NCBI GenBank assembly: GCA_030248215.1
Contig: JASANG010000225.1
Location: forward strand, 97,599 to 161,598
DNA: 64,000 nucleotides
Direction: 5' to 3'
Source of the DNA: Enoplolaimus lenunculus
Taxonomy: Eukaryota; Nematoda; Enoplea; Enoplida; Thoracostomopsidae
In this document: positions 48,701-57,700 of the stretch, one piece after another
How the letters are laid out: every line of letters begins with the position of its first letter
How positions within the stretch are numbered: the first letter of the stretch is position 1
The notes under the pieces: generated by a model
Databases searched by the model: none
Seen by the model: only the letters and a program-made list of their open reading frames with translations
Told to the model about the DNA's origin: nothing
Made by a program: the position numbers and the translations under genes

Positions 48701-50695
48701 CGGTTGCGTGTGCCTGTTTTCGTTTTTGATCCGCAACATAAAGTAACCGTTTCATGGTGTGCTTGTGTATTCTATTTCCAGATTGGCCTTCCTGCGAAAT
48801 CAGGCGTCTCAGGTGTTGTGTTTTTGGTCGTGCCGAACGTTTGTGGCATTTGTACTTGGTCACCGCGTCTCGATCGCTACGGCAACAGCGTTCGCGGTGT
48901 AATGTTTTGCGAGAAACTCGTCGAAACGTTCAATTTTCACAATTATGACAATTTAAAATCGTCACAGATGAAAAAAATCGATCCACGTCGGCAAGAGCTG
49001 CAATCAAAGGGTGAATCTGTTGTCAATTTGTTATTCTCGTCGGCGAACGGTGACGTTACTGCGTTGCGACGGTAAGAGTTGGGCTAAACATAGTTTTGTA
49101 TGCCGCACAGCGCCGCGGGGCACTACTGTGCGTCACCGGGCACCAGCCTTCTTGATGTGCCGCTCGGCACCGCGTATTTTATATAAGTTTATATTTAGGC
49201 TTTGCTCACATCGCCGCAGTGACGCTATTACTTGTCGTCCAGCGCCGAACGATGAACCGTTTTAGAATATATTTTATCACAAGTTAGTAATGAGACGAAA
49301 TGCACCAGTAGTACATGTGCTTTCCCAGAGCCAGACCGTGCCGGATTGTATTAAAATAGTAAAAATGTATAGCGTCATTGTGCGATATGATCCTTGTCCC
49401 ACAATCAGATGTAGACCGAGTTTTCGGGAAAGATCCAAAATGGTAACCGGTGAAGCAACGATTGTGTACATTTGCAGAATGGAATTGTGGACAGAATATT
49501 GTAGTATTTGTGCGATTTTGAAATTTTAAGATTTAGTGGTACTCGATATAAATTTTTCAAGCTGCGGTAAGCTCTTCAAACACTCTACGTGTGCATTTTA
49601 ATTTAATATACCGCAGTATATCTAAGTGTTTGTTATGTGTTAACCAGGGTGCAACCGGAGGCAAAAAATACCGGAGCCGGAGCTGAAGCCGTAGGTGAGG
49701 CGAAATTAAGTACTTATAATCATGTTTACTTTGTTACTTTTAGCAAATAGCTGTAATGTATTGTTAAATCGTTTGGTTTTACGCTTATTGTTTTTAAGAA
49801 ATTTCGGCAAATTTTTCCTCAAAATTTGAGCCAAAGCGTCATACAGATAAATTTTGCAAAACTATGCAAAATTTTGCTACCGAAATTGCCGAAACATCCG
49901 GAAAAAATTTTACCATGACCGGAGCTCGATTTTCTGCCGGAGCCCGAGCCAAAACCGGAGGCAGACCTCCGGTTATACCCTGCTGTTAACATAATTGAAT
50001 ATTGAACGGTTTCAGTGTAAGCGCATTGGTTACCATTGATTTTAGGTACCTTTTGCAAGGTCTGGATCTTGGAGTAAAAGACTACGATTCACGGACGGCT
50101 TTGCATTTAGCAGCTGCAGAAGGTCACGAAGAATGTGTGCGATTTTTGCTGGAGTCCGGTGGGGTCGACCCTGAACCAAAAGACCGGTAAACCAAAATAT
50201 ACTTATTACTATGATGGTAAATAGGTTTTGCAACTCTTAATTGCCGGTAAACCATAATATACTTATTACTATGATGGTAAATAGGTTTTGCAACTCTTAA
50301 TTTAGCTGTAACGCTACACACAGCACCCAGTTAAGTTTACATTTAACGCTGAAAATTGGTCAATACGTTTGTCGCGAAACACTCGTTCGTCTACGCTAGT
50401 GTAAGTTAATTCCTAAGTCAAACCATTAGCGTAGCGATAAAACTAAACCTAAGTATACTTTAAAAGATTGGTAAAACCATAAACTTAGACTTACGATCAG
50501 TTACTCGAGAGAGCCAGTTTAATTAGTATATATTACCAGTACAGAAATATTACATTTATTCGTAATGTTACACTTTTTAGATGGGGAATGACTCCACAAA
50601 GTGAAGCTCGTAAATTGGGTCACACGGAAATCGCTGATTTTATCCTGTCATTTATTGATTCACATCGGAATCCAACGGATTCTGACGAAGAATAA
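33764..50695 (+). CDS. GLS: Glutaminase, kidney-type (GLS), with C-terminal ankyrin repeats
   Basis: Hydrolyses L-glutamine to glutamate and ammonia, normally in mitochondria. Phase-consistent exons: 5' exon ending 34482, then 39936-40095, 41031-41167, 41324-41453, 41974-42053, 42863-43026, 44936-44994, 45577-45609, 46438-46496, 47200-47317, 48123-48299, 48782-49071, 50046-50186 and 50581-50695 (TAA). Catalytic landmarks known from animal glutaminases are present: Tyr in ADYIPQLA, the Ser-x-x-Lys pair in [49 protein letters not shown] and [18 protein letters not shown] and an ankyrin segment ([18 protein letters not shown]) follow, ending SDSDEE-like. Without the 5' exon there are about 554 codons. 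The 5' exon is open from 33764 but its start is unclear: the first in-frame ATG is 34277, and an acceptor near 33908 is possible. It is Pro/Ser-rich with no obvious mitochondrial presequence. Introns carry many repeats. Confidence 0.93.
34920..35045 (-). repeat. Family C interspersed repeat, partial
   Basis: It begins CCGGGCCTGTAGGTAAGG and ends GAGCAGGCTACGGCCC, with a TTTTGCCCCCCTCG block. It lies in the first identified glutaminase intron. Confidence 0.55.
36625..37250 (+). repeat. Tandem satellite, about 3.6 copies of a 176-bp unit
   Basis: Each unit starts with ATATGCAAATTATCTATTA. Starts of the ATGCAAAT core lie at 36630, 36785, 36959 and 37137, so spacing is 155, 174 and 178. Later landmarks (a TTTGTAAACAATTTATTC block and TTCCTCGCACC) repeat at the same distances. 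Copies are diverged, so the array is not recent. Confidence 0.85.
38090..38275. repeat. Family D interspersed repeat, copy 1
   Basis: It resembles 46995-47150: a GCAG-CACCC-AAACCCCCCAATTGGG-like start, a middle with CAAAAAAATTT, then a GAGGGCCC/GTGGGCCCC block and an end like ACCCTA. Only two copies were seen. Confidence 0.45.
38785..39010. repeat. GC-rich repeat related to the CTATACTTGTCGTGCGG family
   Basis: It starts AGCGCTATACTTGTCGTGCGG-like, as at 5411, and continues with internal repeats of GCTGTTCTTCGATGTCCG. The GC content is well above the neighbourhood. A related piece, 46062-46205, shares the start and several GTACGGTGA-like words. Confidence 0.5.
39610..39735 (-). mobile_element. 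Family B TTAGGC element, degenerate
   Basis: It has TGGTGGGTCCGTTAAAGAGTAGG, TTAGGCTTAGGAATACGCTT and the end TTTAAAAGTAACATTTAC, in the family order. It lies about 200 bp before a glutaminase exon. Confidence 0.5.
40120..40436. mobile_element. TA-flanked TIR element, truncated second copy
   Basis: It begins TA-CTGTAGTGACCCGAATAAG, 23 bp after the donor of the glutaminase exon 39936-40095, and matches the reverse complement of 13362-13797 along most of its length. The far TIR is replaced by the element starting near 40440. Confidence 0.7.
40445..40870 (+). repeat. Repeat family F (CAGGGTRCAACCGGAGG), copy 1
   Basis: It matches the reverse complement of 49640-50030 over several hundred bases, including GCGCTTACACT, GTTAACAGCAGGGTACAACCG, CAATTTCGGTA and TTTGCTAAAAGTAACAAA. 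Both copies lie in glutaminase introns, in opposite orientation. Confidence 0.7.
41560..41715 (+). repeat. Family C interspersed repeat
   Basis: It begins GCCCTGTAGCCAGTTCACC, contains ATACAAAGGTTTTTGTTGAC and a GTTTGAAAGTTTTCTACGGGG block. It lies in a glutaminase intron. Confidence 0.65.
44007..44174 (-). mobile_element. Family A TTAGGC element, near-intact
   Basis: The ends GACCCATGTATAGAACAGGG and CCCTGTTCTATACATGGGCC are nearly perfect inverted repeats. AAGAACT occurs directly before and after (44000-44006 and 44175-44181), a target duplication of at least seven bases. About eight TTAGGC-like units lie inside. Confidence 0.85.
44396..44890. repeat. Minisatellite of about 18 bp in a glutaminase intron
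   Basis: About 26 diverged copies of a unit close to GTGAAACCAACCGTTGGG. The array ends about 45 bp before the acceptor of the exon at 44936, which encodes [11 protein letters not shown]. Because the unit is a multiple of three, its minus strand stays open (a Gly-Phe-Thr-Pro-Thr-Val pattern); I read that as a by-product. Confidence 0.85.
45125..45215. repeat. Short degenerate tandem repeat
   Basis: About four imperfect copies of a GAATTTGAAAATTTT-like unit of roughly 20-25 bp, in a glutaminase intron. Confidence 0.5.
46995..47150. repeat. Family D interspersed repeat, copy 2
   Basis: It starts AACGGCCGGAGCAGCCACCCC and ends CCCCCCACCCTAGCCTGCTT. It resembles 38090-38275 and ends about 50 bp before the glutaminase exon at 47200. 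Confidence 0.45.
47888..48035 (+). repeat. Family C interspersed repeat
   Basis: It begins GCAGGCTCGTAACCAGCTCAC and contains ATACAAAAGTTTTTACTGAT and a GTTGAAAATTTATAGG block. It lies just before the glutaminase exon at 48123. Confidence 0.6.
49640..50030 (-). repeat. Repeat family F, copy 2
   Basis: It has inverted ends AGGGTGCAACCGGAGG and CCTCCGGTTATACCCT, with CCGGAGCCGGAGC-rich ends and an AT-rich middle. Its minus strand matches 40445-40870. It stops just before the acceptor of the glutaminase exon at 50046. Confidence 0.7.
50184..50303 (+). repeat. 60-bp tandem duplication starting at a glutaminase splice donor
   Basis: Two copies of 60 bp (50184-50243 and 50244-50303) differ at about two positions. 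The unit starts CCGGTAAACC: CCG is the last codon part of the ankyrin exon and GTAAAC the donor, so the donor is present twice. Use of the second donor would add TAA immediately after the first site. Confidence 0.9.
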
Positions 50696-51581
50696 AACCG
50701 TTCTTCGTGTGAAAATCTTTTCAGAGACCGTCAAATGTCCAGATGTACCAATCCATGGGTAGGCAACAAACCGGTGCAACAATTTTGTTTTAAATTGTAA
50801 TATATATAATATAATATATATATTTATATATATAATATGTACATTCTTTCAAAGTACATTTATGGCTTGGGAATGACAAAATTGTGCAAAAATGTGTTGC
50901 TGTATTGTAGTGATCCGATTCAGAGGATGTGACCGATATTTAATAAGACTTTCCAGATGGTACCTTCCTTGCTATTCGGGAGCGGACTGTTATTTATTTT
51001 TCAACACACAAACTTCCTTGTTAATTTAGATCCCAGAACTTTCACTTTTATATGCAGCAGTCTAAAATCACGATATACTTTTAAGACTTGAGTATGCTGT
51101 TATAAAGTATGAATATAGGTAACATACTTAATCAAATTTGTGCCGAACTTTATTTGGTCTGGGAAACATTTGTGTAATTGAATTAGGCTAATTAAGTTCG
51201 ATAGATACTAAGGATTTTGAACTTTTACGTTAATTACAAATAAAAACTATTACATATTGATTCAGACTCAAGGTATAGACCGCAGACTCTTATATTACGT
51301 GCGCTTGTTATTCGGAACGCTAAAGTATTCCGCTTAAAAGACAAAGTATTTTAGAATTGTGTAAGATATGTTGCATTGCTTTAGTTAACAGATATTTTTG
51401 CGTGTAAACGTTTGGCAATTTTGTTATAAAACTGCAAGAAACCATGCACCAATCAAATACAACCAGATCGCTTACTAGTGAAATTTTTCTATGATGTATG
51501 TGTCGTTTACGCAACGTTTCCGTTGGTTTAACAAACTTTAAAAATAAGTTGTCTGCTATAGTCAGTGAGCATTGGTACCTA

Positions 51582-51770
51582 GGCCAATGTTACTTTTAGG
51601 GGCGTAACATTAGACTAAGCGTATTGGCGTATCGCTAAGCCTAAGCCTAAGCGTTGCAAAAATGTGTTCCTAAGCCTAAGCCTAAGCAAAAAACTGTAAT
51701 CTAGAATGTAAACGTACTCTTTTATAGACCCGCCCGAAACTTGGACATCCCTAAAAGTGTAACATAGGCC
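51582..51770 (+). mobile_element. Family B TTAGGC element with 8-bp target duplication
   Basis: It starts GGCCAATGTTACTTTTAGG and ends CTAAAAGTGTAACATAGGCC. Flanks GGTACCTA (51574-51581) and GGTATCTA (51771-51778) match at seven of eight positions. The core has two CCTAAG tracts separated by CGTTGCAAAAATGTG. Confidence 0.85.
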
Positions 51771-52007
51771 GGTATCTAGTAAGCATGACTCGGCTTACAA
51801 TTTTATTTCATTTTCTGTGAATTAAATTAATGGACAATATTGCTTGTTGTGGCACCTACGCTAGTTGTTGCTGGCTGAGATAAAATTTTTTCAACTCAAA
51901 AGTTTCTTTTCGTGTGAAACGCAAATGTGGCCATGCATTTCAACGGCAGAGCTAAATTAGCACGCCGCATGGGAATGGGTACAATAATATTAACAGGGTG
52001 CAACTGG

Positions 52008-52373
52008 AATTCCTGTTCCGGAGGTGAAATCCGGTATCTTTGACTATCCGGTTCCGATAAGAAATCCGGTATTTTTTCACTGGAATTTTCCGGGATTTTC
52101 GGTATTGAAAATATTTCTCATTCGAAAATTTAAGAAAAATCGGCATATTCTAAATTGTTTTTTACTCCATAATTAAATATCACGCTATTCCAGCAACCTC
52201 ATTTGTTTCAGGTTTTTGGCATTCTAAATGGTGTGTTTACACCATTAAAAGTGATAAAATAGCGTTAAAAACGAATTTTTCGGTAACAAGTATTTTTTAT
52301 TTCCCAGTGTCGGCTTTGGTTTCGGTATTTTTAACTTTTCGGTTCCTGTATTGCATTCTTACGGTTGCACTCT
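52008..52373. mobile_element. Short TIR element with CAGGGTGCAAC ends
   Basis: The left end is CAGGGTGCAACTGGAATTCC and the right end GGTTGCACTCTG, inverted copies of each other and similar to the ends of family F. Inside are repeated GAAATCCGGTAT words. No coding frame. Confidence 0.5.
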
Positions 52374-53039
52374 GAATATTAAGCAAAGAAAACGAAACAC
52401 AAAACCATAATACCACATTGTATTTTTATAGTAAAAACTTTAGAATAAAGCTTATTTTATATTTCTAATGAGTTGAAGCTCTTTATTTCTGGCATTGCTG
52501 ATAATGAAATCATGTCATAAATAAATACAATTTCAGCAGCATTAAAACAAGGTGCATCATGAGGTGAAAAAACCGAAAACGGAGACAGAGATTAACAAAT
52601 TTCATCGGAGCCAGAAATAAACAGATTAGGTAATAAAAATGATATATGCTGTTTTGCTAATTTTAGCAAGAAACAACATCTTGAAATTTTGGCAAATATT
52701 TAGGTTTAAGCGTTATGTTAGAGAAACCAGGGAAACTCGCAGGATGTTACTAGAATAATGAAAAATTTCCTCATCGATATTGGCGGAACCTGCCGCAAAA
52801 ATTCTACCGGAGCCCTGTGTAACGTTTTATTTTTAATAAGAATAGAGTTACTTGTCATGTTTTGATTGAACATTGTTGTTGCAGTTGAAAATTTTCATGT
52901 CAAACCTAAATGCCAATAACCGCATGCTAAGGCTTAGGTTTCGCTTTAGGCTTACAAAGCTATAGGTCCTTACTTTGACTTAGATTCAGGCCAAGGTTTA
53001 GGCCTCGGCTTAAGCGTTAAGCTTGGGAATCTGCCGGAC

Positions 53040-53235
53040 TGGAAAGCTGCGAGGCTAGAAAACCAAGAGACTTGGACAGTGGGAGACTTGAAAACCCAGA
53101 GACTTGGAAACCGACATATGGGAAGAACTGAGAACGGGAAGCCAGGAGACCGATTAAGACACTTGAAAACTTACTACGCGGAGACGGGAAAATTAAGACC
53201 GGAAATCTGGGAGAAAAGACTTGAAAAGTTTTGAC
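53040..53235 (+). repeat. Degenerate minisatellite (GAGACTTGAAAACC-like)
   Basis: At least six imperfect repeats of a purine-rich unit around GAGACTTGAAAAC, with strong purine bias on the plus strand. Confidence 0.55.
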
Positions 53236-53539
53236 CGCTATCCGATGCGTTTCATTTTTTTACAGCCTGTTATATGCACTCAGGCAACCAAATTAGTGGA
53301 GGTAATACACCTCAATACGCGACTCACGGGCTCCCAAATGGCATCCAAAAATTTCGCTATCATCTTGACTTTAAGCTTGCTAATTTTAAGCCAAGTGTAG
53401 TTTAAATATCCTCTTCAATTTTACTTATACTCTGCTTTTTATGCGGCGTTCACGTTATAACTGGGGCAGCTTGGAACACGTTTTGTCCAATGTTGATTCG
53501 ACGTCAACATAAAATTCTGTGATTTGAATAGCGGTTATG

Positions 53540-53965
53540 TAAATCAAATGTGAATGTCATATGACATTGGCTTACAAATCACTGATGTCGAGCGATCATC
53601 GTATACAAATAACCATTTGTCATATGATACTGCGGGACATTTATGCGAATATCATATATTCCAAAATTCTACTAAATATCATATGATATTTATACAGGAC
53701 AATGGAATTTGTGCACGCTAAATAAAACAGTAAAAAGTCGGATAATGCAGCATTAAATGATTTCGCAACTTGAATTAGCTTCTACCGTTCTGTTTCTCGC
53801 TAAGTTTTCCCAAAATATATTCCTAAGTACAAATAATTCAAATTTGAAATTTTAGTATCATATGACATTCTACAGTACAATCAAGCTAGTTTACCACAAC
53901 TTTGCAGACATTTTCAAACATATCATATGATACTCGCAGACAATATTTGGAATACCATATGATAT
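53540..53965. repeat. Phased array of TATCATATGATA-like palindromes
   Basis: CATATG occurs at 53558, 53621, 53680, 53859, 53924 and 53956, usually within ATCATATGAYATT. Spacings are 63, 59, 179, 65 and 32, close to multiples of 30 or 60. The sequences between them are not obviously alike. Confidence 0.6.
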
Positions 53966-54515
53966 TGCAGTACAAACAGTAGATGTCACATCAGGATAGC
54001 AGACAATTCAAATTTTTTGAATCTCATAGCGGATAAACGGTCAGACAAAATGTTAGTTCCAGGCTGAATCAGTTATAACGTGGACCCCGCATTAAGACGT
54101 GGTGGCCAAAGCTGGTTGGTGTAAAAAACAAAATCTCATTTACTTAAGGCACAAAAATAAATACTACAATAATCAACTACCACTATCAAAATCGATAGCG
54201 AAAAACATGGAAAAATTCACACTACATCGATATTTAGTCACACTGTTAATCATTTTTGTAAAGAAATGGTGGCCGGCTAGTGCACTGTATCCTTTTTACT
54301 TTGTCATTGAATGCGTGCAACCTACGAGTCGGTAAACTGCAACTATGGTTGCTTGTTAAAGGCAATGTATAATTCCATCGAAAATTTGGCAAGTTACTTT
54401 TAAGACCGTAACTGTAGATTAAACAGATTCCTAAACCTAGTGCAGCTTAAAAAATACGGTATCGGTCTATTGCAACTGGTTGCTTTTTAAGACAGTATAA
54501 TTCCATAGAATATTT

Positions 54516-54655
54516 GGCCAATGTTACTTAAAGACAGTAACTTTTGATTAAGCATATTCCTAGGCCGACGCGCTGGAAAGTGTAAACCTAATTTTAAATC
54601 TAAAGCCTTCAGTAGCCCACTAGAAAACGGGACGGCTCTAAAAGTAACACAGTCC
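54516..54655 (+). mobile_element. Family B element, diverged
   Basis: It starts GGCCAATGTTACTTAAAGAC and ends GGCTCTAAAAGTAACACAGTCC. A second partial family B left end lies at 54388-54450. Confidence 0.6.
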
Positions 54656-54742
54656 GAAATTATAACTAATACCAAATTCTAACAATCATAAAGTAAAATA
54701 AAATTTTAGGCAAGCAGCATAAAAATTTTCACAGTGAATTTT

Positions 54743-57700
54743 TTAAAGTTCAGGAGCAGTTCCCTTAGCATATGCCGAATGTTGTTTCACAGAATGATCA
54801 TGATGTCTCTTACCACTGATGTATAACATTCCATCTAAAAGCAAATAGAAACATTTTAATAGCAGCTGCAATTACTAGCTTCTTGAAGCTACAAAATTCG
54901 TATTCGTTAAAATTGCAGGTACTTTAAATTTCAAATTCACTTTGAACATGAAGATTACTATCATTAAATTTCATATAAATGTTTAAATAAACTGCAACAG
55001 CTTTACAAGATACACTAAAGTAGAAAATAAATTTTAAAGCCGCTCTAAAATTGAATTTTAGTGTCTATCAAAAGTTTAATTTGCAAGAGAAATTCTAACC
55101 ACACTTAAAATTGATTTTCAACTATGACCATATACTAAACCAGATTGTATGTATATTTGCATACAAAATAAACACTATGTTAACACACAGAGAACACAAC
55201 GCAGTTTAAAACTCAAACCTGCATATGACCGCGGCATTACTTTCGGCACGTCATTGCCTTGCGGGTGAAAAAATAAAAAGTGAAATGTGTTAGTCGTTTC
55301 CCATGTTCCTGTATCAGGCTCAATCACATCAGCTTGGACGCGTACAAGCATTCGCGGCCCCTCCGTATAGCAAACCTGAAAAATTCCAGCTCACTGTTTA
55401 CGGAGAACATTTTTTAACCAAAAACATACATTGTAAATGCAGCATCGCTCAACTAGTTAATAAAAAAGCAATGTAGAACAATAACTAGTGATTATTGTGA
55501 AAACTAGTGAATAACAGTAACAGTATTTGGGTTTCGAGCTAGCGTGTATCACAATTCAGTGCCCACACTCTAGACAACTCTCTCGTGTTGCATTTAGTAG
55601 CTATGTTCAGTGAGCTTCTGCTAAACTATTAAAAATGCAGCAATTCTGAAGAACGCGCCCTACAGCCCGTAAAGATTATACCGGTCCTGCTTATATAGCC
55701 ATCTACTACAATTCACCGCATAGCTAATGCTAAATTAATCACACCTCAGCGTTCAAGTGCAGGAGAGATCCAATTTCAACCGGTTTTCGGAAATTAATAT
55801 CGTCAACCGACATTGCACTGGGACGACATCGAGCAAAAACAGATGCTGTTGCCCAACCAAGCTCAACTGCTTGTCGCATTAAAAAACCGCCAAACATTTT
55901 TCCGTACATATTGCTTTCCTGAAAAAGATAGCCCATGAATAGAACAGGGCCGGAACAGTAGCATAAGCATATCCCTCAGGCTAAGCCTAAGCCTCAGCGT
56001 AAGGATGGGCTTATACCTAAGCCTAAGCAAAAAATGGTCTAATTCCGCAGGAAAACTCTCCGGCCCTGTTCTATACATGAGACATATATATGTTTCGTGT
56101 AAAAGTTACACATAAATTGCTTTCCTGGAAAAATTATACACCTTAAATAATTACCACAATTTTTTTAATTATAAATTTAAGTTAAGAGCACAGCCATTGT
56201 CTTTAGCGACATGGTTTTAGTTAACCGTAGAAGCATTTCCCGTATAATAATTGAGAATTGCAATTCATACAACTGTATGCATGGAATATTGCATACTTAT
56301 TCGGAATTCGATATTCAGAAAACGAGTGTCAAAATCTTTCCAAAGTTCTTACCTGAGGAAAACAAATAATCGAATTGCTCAATTTGCAATCTTCCATCCA
56401 AACATTTCCCGGCGGCAGCGCAATATGTTCGAAGCTCAGTGTTCTGCAATAGCGCGATAAATATATAATAGAGCCTAGTACTATTTTGTAATGTATGCAC
56501 AAATTAAAACAACCACCAACTAGAAAATATGGGTCAAAATACTACTTATTTCAATATGAACTAATATCATGAGAAAAATAAAACACAATATTTTGTGGAC
56601 AAGTCTTTCACAGGCTATGGCAAAATCTCCTATTCTCTGCTTTGTATACCTTTTGCCAAGAGTCGACGTGAATAGTGAATGTAGTAGTTTAGTTTCACTC
56701 GGATCAGGAGGTGTTTTGAACAGCGTGATTGACCTTTGCGTTTTGCGGCGATCCGCATTTTCTGAACAGAAAGATTTGTGAAATACAGTATTTTATTGCA
56801 TTCCGATATTCAAAATCAAATTGAAATAAAAAACATGTACGTTATTAACCGGCAATAAGTTGAAATTCTATACCACAGAGGCCGTAACACACCACTGAAC
56901 GCTCGAAGTCAGCTAAAAGCTACCTCGTTAAATACTCAACGCTGCTACTGAGCACGTTGCAGAAGTAAAGTTAGCTATCTCAAGTTTGCTCAAGAACACC
57001 TTGCTGAAGCTCAGCTATAAGCAAACAGATATACAAGGTCAATTGCAAGCAGTTTATACACCCTCTATTAACATGACATTTATGAGCCCGATTTCTAGAA
57101 CATGAGTTACCTAGGTGACGAAAACTGAAGGTCTATTCTAAGACCCAATTTTTTATATTTGTGCCAAAATCAACGTCAATTTTTCCATTCGCTGTTGTCA
57201 GTAATCATTGTAATTGCAGGGTGCGGAAGCAACAAAAACACAAAATTCACACTTTATTGTGTTATTTTCCATCAAAGTATTATTACAGCAGCAGTTTAAA
57301 ATGCCGGTTTTAGAACCGCCACTGCCACCAAAACATACGGCGGTTTCAATTCAACCGATTTTGGAACCTCCACCTCCCCCACATCGTGGTAAAACTAACA
57401 TGTCGGTTTTTACTTTTATTAATTTTTAGTCTTTTTCATATTTAGTGTATTTTTCATTTATTTTTTACAAATACCAGTAAATAGTAATTCACATATAAAC
57501 AGCAAATATAAAATCAACAATTTTTTGTATTTTAGTCCATGGTTACTGTGTCACTGTCTTTCTTAGCCAGGGTTCCTCATTGTCGTCTCGTTGTTCCGGT
57601 TGTTGTTGCTTTTGTTGCAATTTTTGCTATTGTTCGTGTTTTTGCTGCGGTTGTTACTGTTGTAAGCGCAGCGCAATTTTCGCCTTCCGCTGCTCTTCTA

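Larger units (their letters stand above)
50696..54742. other. Intergenic region between glutaminase and the thioesterase
   Basis: The two genes point toward each other and their 3' ends face this region. An (AT)-rich run lies at 50797-50838. A degenerate relative of the TA-flanked element may start near 50910 (TGTAGTGATCCGATTCAGAGG). Several repeats are listed separately. No gene was recognised. Confidence 0.5.
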
